The notes below the pieces were generated by a model. That model saw only the letters and a list, made by a program, of their open reading frames with translations, made no database searches and was not told where the DNA came from. Source: Longimicrobiales bacterium (GTDB lineage Bacteria > Gemmatimonadota > Gemmatimonadetes > Longimicrobiales > Gaopeijiaceae). Taken from it: 64,000 bases of DNA. Of this stretch, positions 26,001 through 34,416 are shown piece after piece. Both the position numbers and the translations under genes were made by a program. Each line of letters starts with the position of its first letter. The first letter of the stretch is position 1. The stretch covers positions 2,016,576 to 2,080,575 of the forward strand of contig OX639991.1 in the NCBI GenBank assembly GCA_951828585.1. The letters run 5' to 3'.

Positions 26001-26263
26001 GCCCCCTGGAGAGCGGGGATCTACTGGCAATCGCAGCGCTGCGTGCACTAGGCCGGGAGCCCGAGATGTCGCTTGAGAGCGCTTTGGACCGGGTGATGTC
26101 CGAGAATGCCGAAGCGTTCAGGAGCCTGGAGGGGCGTTTCGTTCAGCGGGCCCTGGCGCTCGGCGAGCGTAGCACGCCGGACGCTTCGCGATCCGGTTGC
26201 GGGGGATCGGCTGTCCGGCCGGCAGTCAGGACTCCAGTCCCAACGCTTCCTCCACCTTCTTGA
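22889..26263 (+). CDS. DUF5107 domain protein with TPR repeats, secreted
   Basis: Large protein of 1124 aa. After the repetitive Pro-Val-Thr N-terminus (six-residue repeats to about residue 41) comes a hydrophobic segment (FALLAVVALGGG) that should act as signal peptide. Residues about 75-500 match DUF5107, a beta-rich domain related to galactose-mutarotase-like folds. From about 530 to the end are alpha-helical tetratricopeptide repeats. The GTG start at 22889 has a perfect anti-Shine-Dalgarno match AAGGAGGTGA at 22874-22883. The tail overlaps the end of the convergent lipoprotein gene by 38 nt. It is probably co-transcribed with the S9 peptidase. A carbohydrate-related role is inferred from the fold only. 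Confidence 0.8.
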   Translation: MTLFSPVLPASPVTPAGPVTPVAPATPAGPVTPANPVTPANPLPGRRGCAPGSMFALLAVVALGGGVAPGDAAAQARVTEEVRILDTYPFSEPDPVPILVSDPRLYPYHAFRGYSATSEPREWKVVKLENDLIEVFVLPEAGGKVWGAVVKETGHEFIYRNEVMKFRDIALRGPWTSGGIEFNFGVIGHTPATATPVDYAVRENSDGSVSCIVGAMDLPSRTHWRVEIRLPSDRAYFETRALWYNPTPLEQPYYNWMTAAAFAQNDLELFVPGGSYLEHSGRERPWPEDESGRLLPLYRNNDFGGHKSYHVVGELNDFFGGYYHDDDYGWGHWARYEEMPGQKMWLWALSRQGGVWEDLLTDTDGQYVEFQAGRLLVQYSPGDHVNPVTQAGFDPLSASAWTETWFPLEGIGGLSDASREGAMHVELGDSLLRVTVNAFGDVTDTMRIWSGERLIVNDTVDLVALEPVEVTISHVSADRRVRVELPGLGLDYTTGSVDRSLSRPFETDPQAWESISEVDRLVFQARELAKGRRYGEARVMFEEAAAEEPWNRGALLGLADLALRSARYEEGLGHARRALQLDTYDAAANFVAGNLYRALGRNADARDAFGWSARSVAFRAASYIRLGEIMVGAGEWGEGKRYAELALDFDRNSVPAWQLLAIVGRLSGDGDGAERALTALLDIDPLHHFVAAERYLADATRENTAAFRGAMRSEYPNQTLLELAVGYAERGRRDDALAILDVAATGNDEPPSRPTHPPAGSDHLRRGHDGPVLRAWRAFLSGDPAALGDPGDLAFAFPFRPETLPVLRWAAGESDHWGWRYLLGLNLWGLERKTEAQQVLGQLRDQPDYGPAYAARAHLLLEYGGDPGLDLQRALDFDPESRILRVGLIRYLQDEERWPAALQASARGREMFQDDFNLDLLHARSLLNLGAYGEAIEVLAATHVLPSENARESHRLYELAHIGAALDDFDAGNPEGARDYLAAALLWPESLGQGRPYDPDERLVHYLLGVAARVAGDESAAREAFEAVVADADGTTVGPLESGDLLAIAALRALGREPEMSLESALDRVMSENAEAFRSLEGRFVQRALALGERSTPDASRSGCGGSAVRPAVRTPVPTLPPPS

Positions 26264-26813
26264 CGATCAGTGCCTCCAGCTTTTCGCGCGTCGTACACTG
26301 GACCGGGTGTCCCGCATTGCTTCGGGGCATTGCGGACCCGTCAACCACCGTCGACACCTCGGTATGGTCCCCGTCGACCTTGGCGAGCGTGGTGATCACC
26401 GAGAGTGTGACTGCGTAGTGGTTCGCGAGCGGGCCGCTGAAGTTGGTACCGCAGTCCAGGTAGGTGTTCATCCTGACGCCATCGATCCGACGGGCCTCGA
26501 AGCCGGCGTTGCCGACCGTCATGGTCCACGTGTCAGTCGTGGTGACAGGGATGCCGAGTTGATCGAAGACTCCCCCGAGGACACCCCACACCAGGTCGGT
26601 ATTCGCGGCGATCGTGTTCTTCTCGGCGATCTTGTCGTGAGCCAGAATCTCCTGGCCGACGCCCTGGATTGAGACGGTCCCGATGGTCGACGTGGGTATC
26701 GCCGGTACGTCCGGCGCCGAGGTGGCACACCCTGCGACAGCGACCAGGGCGGCCACGGTCGCGATCTGCAGCGAATTGAGGTTGGGGCTCAGGTAACGGG
26801 CTGGCTGGTTCAT
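26226..26813 (-). CDS. Lipoprotein of unknown function
   Basis: 195 aa with lipobox VAGC after a hydrophobic segment. The mature part has two cysteines and an alternating beta/alpha pattern, and no family is recognised. ATG 26813 is chosen over a start at 26828 because GAGGAG lies 7 nt upstream of it. The 3' end overlaps the convergent TPR gene by 38 nt. Confidence 0.65.
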   Translation of the reverse strand: MNQPARYLSPNLNSLQIATVAALVAVAGCATSAPDVPAIPTSTIGTVSIQGVGQEILAHDKIAEKNTIAANTDLVWGVLGGVFDQLGIPVTTTDTWTMTVGNAGFEARRIDGVRMNTYLDCGTNFSGPLANHYAVTLSVITTLAKVDGDHTEVSTVVDGSAMPRSNAGHPVQCTTREKLEALIVKKVEEALGLES

Positions 26814-26915
26814 TCTGACTCTCCTCAAAGGTGTTGATCAGGCCGACTTTCGACGCTGGCACGCCCGCCGCCTGCTCCATAGTCAATTGGACACTCCAGG
26901 AGGTCCGATCGTTGC

Positions 26916-27641
26916 CTATTCGACCCGGTGCGCCAAAGCGTCGGACTCGTAGATCTCGAACCCTTCCCCCGCCAGCCCCCTACGGAGCTTTTCCCGCCAC
27001 GACGGTCTGCGTACCAGCACCAGCTCAACGTAGGGAGGGGGTTGGATGCCGTCCACGATCCGAACGAAATGGAGGTCTCCCAATTGTACCGGGTGACCGG
27101 TCTCATAGTTCCGCCCGGCCCACGCGAAAAGGATTCGCTCCGCGCGCTGGAAGTCGGCGGTCTTCCACCTCTGCTCGATGTACACCTCGTCCTCCACGGC
27201 GTAGGTGTCCGGGCCGATGCGGTCCCCGCTGCGGTAGTAGAGCGGGTCGAAGCCCAGCCCTTCGTTGCGCAGGAAGACCTGCTCCATGGCGTAGTCGACG
27301 CCGACCAGATCGTCCCGGTCCGCGAGTGATTCCAGGTGGTGGCGGAGTTCGTGGGTGAGCGTTTCCCAGATCTGCTCGCGCCAGTCGAATCCGGGGTCCA
27401 ACTTCGCGAGTGCCCGGAAGGAACCCCAGTAGAGGAGTACGACCGAGCGCACCGTTTCGGGACCCTCCCAGCTGGACGGGTAGGACTCCGTCACGCATTC
27501 GCCCAGAGTGTAGACGCCCAAAAAACGCGGGTGGCGAAGCGGCCTGCGGTGCACGGTGAGGCCGTCGACGCCCTCGCGGAAGCGCTCGGGGATCTCCTCG
27601 AACACGTGGCGGGATTCCTTTTCGAAGGCGTCGAATTCCAT
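26916..27641 (-). CDS. Minimal zincin-like metallopeptidase
   Basis: 241 aa, no signal peptide. An HExxH-type motif HELRHH (His97, Glu98, His101) suggests a zinc metallopeptidase of the small MMP-like or DUF1025/zincin_1 group. Further acidic residues after the motif (DRDDLVGVDYAMEQ) could supply the third ligand. It is cytosolic as far as can be seen. It is divergent to the MFS gene and upstream of the lipoprotein on the same strand. The substrate is unknown. The C-terminal third is a beta-rich extension not found in the shortest family members. Confidence 0.65.
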   Translation of the reverse strand: MEFDAFEKESRHVFEEIPERFREGVDGLTVHRRPLRHPRFLGVYTLGECVTESYPSSWEGPETVRSVVLLYWGSFRALAKLDPGFDWREQIWETLTHELRHHLESLADRDDLVGVDYAMEQVFLRNEGLGFDPLYYRSGDRIGPDTYAVEDEVYIEQRWKTADFQRAERILFAWAGRNYETGHPVQLGDLHFVRIVDGIQPPPYVELVLVRRPSWREKLRRGLAGEGFEIYESDALAHRVE

Positions 27642-27742
27642 GCGGCGTTAGGTTGAGCGGTCGTGGGCGTGAGGCGGCCGGAAAATGCGGTCACGAGGAG
27701 CCGGGGTTGCCATCCCGGCGACGGTCTCGCGGGAGGTTCGTT

Positions 27743-28969
27743 GTGACATCATCGGGTCGGGGCCGCCAGGCCGCCATGATCTTCATCCTCATCACGGTCT
27801 TCATCGACGTGCTGGGGATCGGTATCATCATCCCCATTCTTCCCGAGTTGATCAAGGACTTCGCTGGCGGGAGCACCCCCCTGGCCGGTCGCTGGTTCGG
27901 TGTGCTTGCGTCCACCTATGCGCTGACCCAGTTCATCTTTGCGCCCGTGCTGGGGGCCCTGTCGGACCGTGTGGGGCGCAGGCCGGTGATCCTGATCTCG
28001 CTCTTCGGGCTCGGTGTGGACTACGTGATCATGGGGTTTGCGCCTTCACTGGGGTGGCTGTTCGTGGGGCGGCTGGTGGCGGGGGTGATGGGGGCGAGCA
28101 TCACGACCGCGAACGCCTACATCGCGGATGTGTCGAAGCCCGAGGACCGGGCGCGCAACTTCGGGCTGATCGGGGTGGCCTTTGGGCTGGGGTTCATCTT
28201 CGGGCCGGGGTTGGGCGGGGTTCTGGGGGGAATCGACCTGCGGCTGCCGTTCTTCGTGTCCGCGGGGCTGGCTCTGGTGAACTGGCTGTACGGTTTCTTC
28301 GTGCTGCCCGAGTCGCTGCCGCCGGAGAAGCGGGGTGCGTTCAGCTGGAAGAAGGCGAATCCGGTGGGGACGTTGTTCGTGCTGGGGTCGTATCCGCTGG
28401 TTGCGGGTCTGACGGCCGCATTCGTCTTCGTGGTCCTGGCGCAGCGGGGGCTGGAGACGGTGTGGGTGCTCTACACGGGCCACAAGTTCGGGTGGGACGA
28501 GCAGATGAACGGCTTTTCGCTCATGCTGGTGGGGCTGATGGCGACGATTGTGCAGGGGGGACTGGTGCGCCCGGTGGTGGGGCGGCTGGGGGAGCGGCGG
28601 GCGATTCTGTATGGACTGGTCGTGGCGGTGGTTACGTATCTGGGGTATGGCCTCGCGACGGAGGGGTGGATGTTGTTCGCGTTCATCGTGGTCGGGTCGA
28701 TCGGGGGGGTGGCGGGGCCCGCGATTCAGAGCCTGGTAGCCGGGGCGGTGCCGCCCGAGGACCAGGGGAAGGTGCAGGGGGGGATCACGTCGCTGATGAG
28801 TCTGACGGGGATCCTTGCGCCGCTGATCTTCACGGCGGGGCTGTTTAGCTACTTTACTTCGCCGGGGGCGCCGGTGGAGCTGCCGGGGGCGCCGTTTCTG
28901 CTGGGGGCGGTGATGTATGGGCTGGCGTTCTGGTCGCTGGTGAGGTTGTTCAGGAGGATGCCGGGGTAG
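27743..28969 (+). CDS. MFS transporter, TetA/multidrug-resistance-like
   Basis: Inner-membrane major facilitator of 408 aa with 12 predicted helices. The MFS signature GALSDRVGRRPV lies between helices 2 and 3, and the antiporter region GPGLGGVLGG in helix 5 is typical of TetA-type proton antiporters. The GTG at 27743 has GGAGG 6 nt upstream; an internal ATG at 27776 (MIFILI) is an alternative. The substrate is not predictable, and resistance function is an inference from the family only. The codon usage becomes very G-rich near the end, like the rest of the genome. Confidence 0.88.
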   Translation: MTSSGRGRQAAMIFILITVFIDVLGIGIIIPILPELIKDFAGGSTPLAGRWFGVLASTYALTQFIFAPVLGALSDRVGRRPVILISLFGLGVDYVIMGFAPSLGWLFVGRLVAGVMGASITTANAYIADVSKPEDRARNFGLIGVAFGLGFIFGPGLGGVLGGIDLRLPFFVSAGLALVNWLYGFFVLPESLPPEKRGAFSWKKANPVGTLFVLGSYPLVAGLTAAFVFVVLAQRGLETVWVLYTGHKFGWDEQMNGFSLMLVGLMATIVQGGLVRPVVGRLGERRAILYGLVVAVVTYLGYGLATEGWMLFAFIVVGSIGGVAGPAIQSLVAGAVPPEDQGKVQGGITSLMSLTGILAPLIFTAGLFSYFTSPGAPVELPGAPFLLGAVMYGLAFWSLVRLFRRMPG

Positions 28970-29223
28970 GGGGGCATTCGGCTGGCGGCGGGCAACAGCG
29001 GGGACTGCTTGCGACGGGCAACAGCGGGGTGTGACGAAGTCAGTGTCATATGTCTGCCGATGATGGTGTCGCAATACTGCCGTTGTATACAGTATAATCC
29101 TGCCGGCATATGCGTCCTATTACTGCCGTTATCCGTTGCGTAAATCAATCCGGCGAAGCTAAGTTCCGGTGATCGCGCGGTTCGCAGCGCCCCACGAGTC
29201 TTCTGCCCCGAGAAGCCCCACCA
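28970..29223. other. Intergenic region upstream of the DUF4143 ATPase
   Basis: 254 nt without a gene. A 15-nt direct repeat (CGGGCAACAGCGGGG at 28989-29003 and 29015-29029) is present. An AT-rich patch near 29081-29098 includes a perfect -10 box TATAAT (29093-29098), but its -35 is poor. Confidence 0.5.
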
Positions 29224-30480
29224 ATGAAGCGATACCTCCCCAGGACCGCGGATCTGGAGATGCGCGAACTCCTCCGCGCCACCGGTTGCGTGGTGATCGA
29301 GGGCGTTCGGGGTTGCGGCAAGACCACGACTGCGAGGGAGTTTGCCGCGAGCGAAGTCCTGCTCGACATCGACGAGGACGCTCGACACCTGTCGGACGCG
29401 GATCCGGCGGAAGTGCTGAAGGGGGCGCCCCCGCGCCTCATCGACGAGTGGCAGCTGGAGCCCAGGATCTGGAACCACGTGAGACGGGCAGTCGATGACC
29501 GGCGGGCGCCCGGCCAATTCATCCTTACCGGGTCGGCCATTCCCGCGGACGACGCCACCCGGCACACGGGAATGCGCCGCATCGTCCGACTTCGCCTGCG
29601 CCCCATGTCGCTGCACGAATCGGGACGGTCCTCGGGCGCCATCTCGTTGAAGCGAATGCTGGCGGGGGAACCTCCCGAGGCTGGACGACACGCCATTCCC
29701 GTCGAAGAGATGGCCGAACTCATCTGCCGGGGAGGATGGCCCGAAAGCGTGGACTGGCCGCTCGCGCGCGCCCTGCGGGCGAATCGTGGCCAGGTGGACG
29801 AAGTGGTCCGCGTGGACATTCGGGCAGTAGATGGCGTCCGCCGGGATCCACAACGCGTGAGGCTGCTCCTGCGTTCGCTAGCCCGGAACGTTGGCACCGC
29901 CGTTGCGACATCGAAACTCGCCGCGGACCTGGGAGCCCGAGACAACGGGGGCATGAAACCGCACACCGCCGCGGACTACCTCAACGCCCTGGAGAGGATC
30001 ATGATTGTCGAGAACCAGCCGGCCTGGGCAACTCACCTGCGTTCACGGGCGGTCCTCCGCAAGCGACCGGTTCGCCACTTCGTCGATCCATCCCTGGCCG
30101 TGGCCGCGCTGGGCGCCGATCCCGAGCGATTGCTCCGGGACTTCAAGTTCCTTGGACTTCTCTTCGAGTCGATGGTCGTACGCGACCTCCGCGTGTACGC
30201 GCAGGCCGCAGATGCCGAGGTCTTCCACTACCGGGAAGACGGACGGCTTGAAGTGGACGCCGTGGTGCAGGCCAAGGACGGACGGTGGGCGGCTTTTGAG
30301 ATGAAGCTGGGCCCGAGGATGGTCGAGGAGGGTGCCCGCAACCTGATCAGGCTCGCCGAGCGCGTGGATCCGGAGGTGGCAGGACCGCCGCAGGCCCTGG
30401 GGGTGATCGTGGCGAGCGGGTACGGGTACACGAGGCCGGACGGCGTGGGGGTGATACCGATGGGGGCGCTCGGGCCGTAG
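29224..30480 (+). CDS. AAA ATPase with DUF4143 C-terminal domain
   Basis: 418 aa. The N-terminal AAA+ module has Walker A GVRGCGKTT (Lys33), Walker B-like RLIDEWQ and the sensor stretch FILTGSA. The C-terminal DUF4143 domain is related to restriction-endonuclease folds: near the end, EVFHYREDGRLEVDAVV followed by FEMKLG resembles the D/E...ExK arrangement. These proteins are widespread, often mobile, and of uncertain role. It stands alone, 138 nt before the BlaI gene, with an AT-rich region upstream. It is cytosolic. Confidence 0.85.
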   Translation: MKRYLPRTADLEMRELLRATGCVVIEGVRGCGKTTTAREFAASEVLLDIDEDARHLSDADPAEVLKGAPPRLIDEWQLEPRIWNHVRRAVDDRRAPGQFILTGSAIPADDATRHTGMRRIVRLRLRPMSLHESGRSSGAISLKRMLAGEPPEAGRHAIPVEEMAELICRGGWPESVDWPLARALRANRGQVDEVVRVDIRAVDGVRRDPQRVRLLLRSLARNVGTAVATSKLAADLGARDNGGMKPHTAADYLNALERIMIVENQPAWATHLRSRAVLRKRPVRHFVDPSLAVAALGADPERLLRDFKFLGLLFESMVVRDLRVYAQAADAEVFHYREDGRLEVDAVVQAKDGRWAAFEMKLGPRMVEEGARNLIRLAERVDPEVAGPPQALGVIVASGYGYTRPDGVGVIPMGALGP

Positions 30481-30543
30481 TCCATGGGGCGCAGGGTCCT
30501 CCTGCAGGTCGAAGGGCAACCGTTTCAGGTTGCGTTACGATCA

Positions 30544-30566
30544 TAATAGTATTACCATGATAGTAT
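30544..30566 (+). promoter_or_regulatory. AT-rich operator candidate upstream of BlaI
   Basis: A palindrome TAATA-G-TATTA (30544-30554) overlaps a direct repeat of ATAGTAT (30546-30552 and 30560-30566). The block lies 50 nt upstream of the BlaI start, where an autorepressor operator would be expected. No clean -35/-10 pair was found. Confidence 0.45.
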
Positions 30567-30617
30567 AGTCACGGATCGAGCGGGCCGTACCAGACCACCA
30601 CGACCCTGGAGGAACAG

Positions 30618-31019
30618 TTGAGACGCAGATCGTTGAGCCGGCTGGGCGAGACCGAGATGGAGGTGCTCCACCATGTGTGGCGGTTGGAGGAGGCGTCGGT
30701 GGCGGACGTGCACGACAGCATCGTGAAGAGCCGCAATGTCGCCTACACCACCGTGATGACGGTCATGAAGAAGTTGGCGCGGAAGGGATTCCTCAACTGC
30801 GACAGCAGCGAATCGCGGTACATGTACACGCCCGCGCGCCCACCCGCGCAGGTACGTCAGGAACTCGTACAGGACCTCTTGGACAAGGTCTTCCACGGGT
30901 CGGCGGCCGCATTGGTGCAGACCCTGGTCCGTGGCGACACGCTGTCGGCGGAGGAAAACGCGGAGATCCGGAAGGTGCTGGCGCGGATGGCCGCCGATGA
31001 GGAGGAAGACGATGCTTGA
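30618..31019 (+). CDS. BlaI/MecI/CopY-family transcriptional repressor
   Basis: Winged-helix repressor of 133 aa with typical sequence: LGETEMEVLHHVWRLEEASVADVHD in the DNA-binding domain, the recognition helix region VAYTTVMTVMKKLARKGF, and a dimerising C-terminus. Family members are inactivated by a membrane M56 protease (BlaR1) that cleaves the hinge. The TTG start has GGAGG 5 nt upstream. The stop overlaps the downstream M56 gene by 8 nt, so the pair is coupled. The operon continues with three beta-propeller genes and no beta-lactamase. Confidence 0.9.
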   Translation: MRRRSLSRLGETEMEVLHHVWRLEEASVADVHDSIVKSRNVAYTTVMTVMKKLARKGFLNCDSSESRYMYTPARPPAQVRQELVQDLLDKVFHGSAAALVQTLVRGDTLSAEENAEIRKVLARMAADEEEDDA

Positions 31020-32487
31020 GTTTCTCGAAGGGATTGGAAGCGCGAGCGTCTGGCCGTTCTGGGCTCCGGTCCTCGTCTGGACGGGGCTTGCGGGGGTGGC
31101 GGCGTTCGTTCTGGGACGGGCGCGTGGACTACATCCGATCGCCGGATACCGTCTGCGCCAGGCGCTGTTGCTGGCCCTGCCGGTTTCGGTTCTGGCCGCG
31201 CCCTGGGTTCCCGGGTTGCTGCCGGCCGCCCCCGCCCCCGGCGGTCCGGTGCCGTTGGTGAACGGCGCCCGGATCGCGCCCTCGGTTTCGGGCGACGTTG
31301 CCCTCGCGGCCGATCGTGGTCCTGGCGTGGACATCATCCTGGCCCTGCTCGGTGCGGCAACGCTCGCGATCGTTCTGCTGGCGATCGGGCGGCTCGCCGT
31401 GTTGGTGACCGACCTGCGGCAATTGCGAAGGCTTCGGCAGGTGGCCGGGCGCGTCGACGATCCTGCCCCGCGGCGCAGGCTACGCACATTGGCGGAGCAA
31501 CTCGGCGTCCGCCGGCCGGTGGAACTGCTGGAAGGCCCCCCGGACAGCGCCCCCATGACCTTCGGCGCGTGGCGGCCCGTCATCATGGTCCCGCGTTCCT
31601 TGCTGGACGCTCCCGATTCGCTCGATGCAGTCCTCGTGCACGAACTCGTCCATATCCGCCGCGCGGACTATTCCTGGGCCCTGCTCGACTGTCTCGTCTC
31701 GGCGGCCTTCGCCTTCCATCCCCTGGTGTGGTTGCTGAGGCGCGCGATCGAGCGCTGCCGCGAGACATCGTGCGATGCCGAGGTGCTCGCCCGCGGTTTC
31801 GTGCGCCCCAGGCCCTACGCCGAACTGCTGGCGCACACTCATATCCCCACGCAATTCCCGATGCCCGCGGTGGCCGCGAGTCTGTCGGCACCGTCGCTCG
31901 AACTCAAGGAAAGGTTGGAAACCATGAAGAGCTTTGCAGACAGGAAACTCACGTCCCGGCAGCGTGTCGGGATCGTGCTCGGTGCCGGGTTGGTTTGCCT
32001 GGTGGTTGCGGTTGCGGGTGCCTGCGCGAACAGGACGGAAGAGGAGGCGGGGGGGCTTTCCGAGCCTTCGATGGCTCTTGAGGGCCTTGCGCAGTTGGCC
32101 ATAGTGCCGTCGAGGGCCGAGGAGGATAGACGCCAGGTCGTCTACGAGTTGTCTCGGGGGAGCGGGGCGAACCTGTACACCTACCGGGCGCCGGAGGAAA
32201 AGGTGCTTGAGGCGCTGGCCCGACTCGATCTGGAATTGGCCTACCTGCGGGAGCAGATGGACGCGGCCGACGATGCGTACGGGGAACTCGAGCGTGCAGA
32301 GGGTGAGCTCGCTGCCGAGGGTGACGTGGAGGCCAATCGGGCGGAACTTGCCGCGCTGCGGAAGGACAGGGAGGAATTGCGAGTCAGGATCCAGCTGCTT
32401 CATACCATGCGCGGCGAGCGCATGCGGGAGTCCGAGACGATGAAGATGCAATACACGACGCAGAAGAGGATGCGCGAAAGTCGATGA
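31012..32487 (+). CDS. M56-family (BlaR1-like) membrane metallopeptidase
   Basis: Integral membrane zinc protease of 491 aa. The zinc motif HELVH (His210-His214) is followed by the third-ligand region ETSCDAEVL. Several hydrophobic segments precede it, and one transmembrane helix near residue 325 (VGIVLGAGLVCLVVAVAGAC) follows it. After that comes a periplasmic coiled-coil tail rich in Glu, Arg and Ala. The penicillin-binding sensor domain of classical BlaR1 is absent, so the signal must be another. The ATG overlaps the BlaI stop, and the stop overlaps the next ATG by 4 nt. Confidence 0.88.
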   Translation: MLEFLEGIGSASVWPFWAPVLVWTGLAGVAAFVLGRARGLHPIAGYRLRQALLLALPVSVLAAPWVPGLLPAAPAPGGPVPLVNGARIAPSVSGDVALAADRGPGVDIILALLGAATLAIVLLAIGRLAVLVTDLRQLRRLRQVAGRVDDPAPRRRLRTLAEQLGVRRPVELLEGPPDSAPMTFGAWRPVIMVPRSLLDAPDSLDAVLVHELVHIRRADYSWALLDCLVSAAFAFHPLVWLLRRAIERCRETSCDAEVLARGFVRPRPYAELLAHTHIPTQFPMPAVAASLSAPSLELKERLETMKSFADRKLTSRQRVGIVLGAGLVCLVVAVAGACANRTEEEAGGLSEPSMALEGLAQLAIVPSRAEEDRRQVVYELSRGSGANLYTYRAPEEKVLEALARLDLELAYLREQMDAADDAYGELERAEGELAAEGDVEANRAELAALRKDREELRVRIQLLHTMRGERMRESETMKMQYTTQKRMRESR

Positions 32488-33338
32488 CAGTCCCACGCCG
32501 GCGATCGACATGGCATGGCCATGCGGTCCGGTTGGTGGTGGCCGCAACGGTCCTGATCACGCTGCTCGCAACGACCTCCCGCCCCCTCGCCGCCCAGGAG
32601 GCTATCGAACTGCCGGCCCAGGACAGGCTCCTCGTCGCCGACTTCGAGGAGATCTACCGGTTGGGCGCCGTGGGCGGCGGTGGCTGGGACACCTTCGGCA
32701 GCGTTGAGGGCCTCGGTTTCGATGGTGCCGGCAACCTCTACATCCTCGACACCCAGGCGGTGCGGATCTCGGTGGTCGATCCGGATGGCAATCTGGTGCG
32801 CCAGTTCATCGGGGAGGGGGAGGGCCCCGGCGAGTTCGGGAGCAACTCCGCCCGCGCTCGAGTTCGCCGCCATGCGGGACGGGCGGGTTGCCGTCTACGA
32901 CCCGGGGCGCATCGGATTCGCCCTCTTCGGTGCAGACGGCGAGTTCGAACGCACGATCCCCATGGGCGGCGACAAGGGCAACAACCGATGACCGGCGACT
33001 CGGCGATGCAGGCGGCGGTTCAGGCGATGATCGACGCCCAACGCGCCGGGATCGAGTCCATGGAGTTCTACCCCGAAATGCCGGTAGTGCTCGCGCTGCG
33101 GACGGACTGGGAAGGGACCGTCTGGGTGCGCCGCCGAGGTGAGGAAGGGGCGGGGGGCGACCCAATCGATCTGATCACGGCGGAGGGGCGCTACCTGGGG
33201 ACCTTTTCGCCCGGCTCCACCGCGCTGCCCGAGGCGTTCGGCCCGGACGGGCTGATTGCGTTCGTAGAGACGGACGATCTGGACGTGTCGTACGTGGTGG
33301 TGAAGAGGTTCCGGTGGCCGGAGGGGGCGGCACAATGA
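32484..33338 (+). CDS. Six-bladed beta-propeller protein with a compensated frameshift
   Basis: 284 aa with a signal peptide ending PLAAQ and an NHL-type six-bladed propeller: GLGFDGAGNLYILD and a GEGPGEF loop. Between about 32853 and 32990 the reading frame gives an Arg-rich, non-family stretch. The +1 frame over the same bases encodes the expected blade, with AAMRDGRVAVYDPGRIGFAL and GEFERTIPMGG. The gene therefore appears to carry two opposite indels, one near each end, which restore the frame. ATG overlaps the M56 stop (ATGA). The protein may still fold poorly; sequencing or assembly error is an alternative. Confidence 0.7.
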   Translation: MTVPRRRSTWHGHAVRLVVAATVLITLLATTSRPLAAQEAIELPAQDRLLVADFEEIYRLGAVGGGGWDTFGSVEGLGFDGAGNLYILDTQAVRISVVDPDGNLVRQFIGEGEGPGEFGSNSARARVRRHAGRAGCRLRPGAHRIRPLRCRRRVRTHDPHGRRQGQQPMTGDSAMQAAVQAMIDAQRAGIESMEFYPEMPVVLALRTDWEGTVWVRRRGEEGAGGDPIDLITAEGRYLGTFSPGSTALPEAFGPDGLIAFVETDDLDVSYVVVKRFRWPEGAAQ

Positions 33339-34405
33339 GCCGTCTCACCAGGAGGCTGGCACACGCGGGGTTCGGGTTTGTTCTCCCGGCGGCGTGCGGG
33401 GTTCCCGCATCCGACGGTTCCCCGTCCGGGCCATTCCTGGGTGATTGGACCGAAGTCACCCGCATCGGCGAGTACGAGACACCGGTGGTGGAGGTCTTCG
33501 GGAGCATCCGGGCGGCGGCGCTGATCGAACGCGGCGGTGTGGTGATTTTCGATGGCCAGGATGGGCGGGTGACCGGCTTCGACGACCGGGGCGGCCATTC
33601 GTTCACCTTTGGCGGGAGGGGTCCGGGTCCTGGAGAGTTCGTCGACCCCTCCGCCCTGTTCCGGGTTGCCGACGACACCCTCGCTTTCCTGAACCGGAGT
33701 GCGCGCACTCTGCAGCTGTTTGCGCGGAAGGTGCGAGGGCCGTTTGCCGAGATCGGACGCCACGAGCTGCCTTTCTGGCCATCGGCCGGCTGCTCGATGC
33801 AGGGGAGAATCTTCGTCCTCGGGGGTTACGAGGATCGAGCCGTGCACGAGGTCGACCGTAGGGGTGTGGTCCTGAACTTCTTCCCGGCGAGCGACTACGC
33901 GGACGAGGCGGCTGAAGGCGTGCCCGAGGCGATCGCGTGGGACATCCGCGACCAGGCACGGAGCGGACTTCTGGCGTGCTCAGAGGGGTCCGGGCATGTG
34001 ATCCACATTCCTCAATACCTGGGCTGGGCGCGCGCGTACACCGCTGCGGGCGATCTCGCGTGGCATTCATCCCTCCCCGATTTCGTGAAGCAGAGGGTTG
34101 TCCCGGCGGCGGGTGGCGGCGCCGTCAAGTACGAGTTCGACCCGGATTTCAACTTCAGTCACGGGGTGGCCGGGGCGGCCATCGTGGCGGACACGCATCT
34201 GGCGCTTTCGATCTCCGTAAGCGTCCCCCGCGGTCAGGAGCCGGAAGTGCCGGGCCTTCTCGCGCTCCTCGATCTCGAAACCGGGGAGCAAACCCGACGC
34301 GACGAATTCGGTGGAGTTGTCATGTCAGGCCTCGGAGAGTACGTGGCGGTGGTCTACAGGGAACCCTTCCCCACGCTGTCGATTCTGAAGCCGCAGGTCC
34401 ACTGA
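33335..34405 (+). CDS. Six-bladed beta-propeller protein (second copy)
   Basis: 356 aa, probable lipoprotein or signal peptide at the N-terminus (LPAAC). The propeller contains IERGGVVIFDGQDGRVTGFDDRG and the family loop GRGPGPGEF. The frame is intact. The ATG overlaps the stop of the preceding propeller gene by 4 nt. Within the BlaI-M56 operon this protein is a candidate extracytoplasmic ligand sensor for the protease, which is inference. The propeller family name is inferred from the repeated loop and its neighbours. Confidence 0.7.
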   Translation: MSRLTRRLAHAGFGFVLPAACGVPASDGSPSGPFLGDWTEVTRIGEYETPVVEVFGSIRAAALIERGGVVIFDGQDGRVTGFDDRGGHSFTFGGRGPGPGEFVDPSALFRVADDTLAFLNRSARTLQLFARKVRGPFAEIGRHELPFWPSAGCSMQGRIFVLGGYEDRAVHEVDRRGVVLNFFPASDYADEAAEGVPEAIAWDIRDQARSGLLACSEGSGHVIHIPQYLGWARAYTAAGDLAWHSSLPDFVKQRVVPAAGGGAVKYEFDPDFNFSHGVAGAAIVADTHLALSISVSVPRGQEPEVPGLLALLDLETGEQTRRDEFGGVVMSGLGEYVAVVYREPFPTLSILKPQVH

Positions 34406-34416
34406 ATGAACCACAT

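Noticed and set aside
27653-27742. Upstream extension of the MFS transporter frame
   Set aside because: The residues before the GTG at 27743 are not membrane-like and a good ribosome site precedes that GTG.
28989-29029. 15-nt direct repeat as a possible integration or attachment site
   Set aside because: The copies are only 26 nt apart with no integrase, tRNA or element between; more likely a small local duplication.
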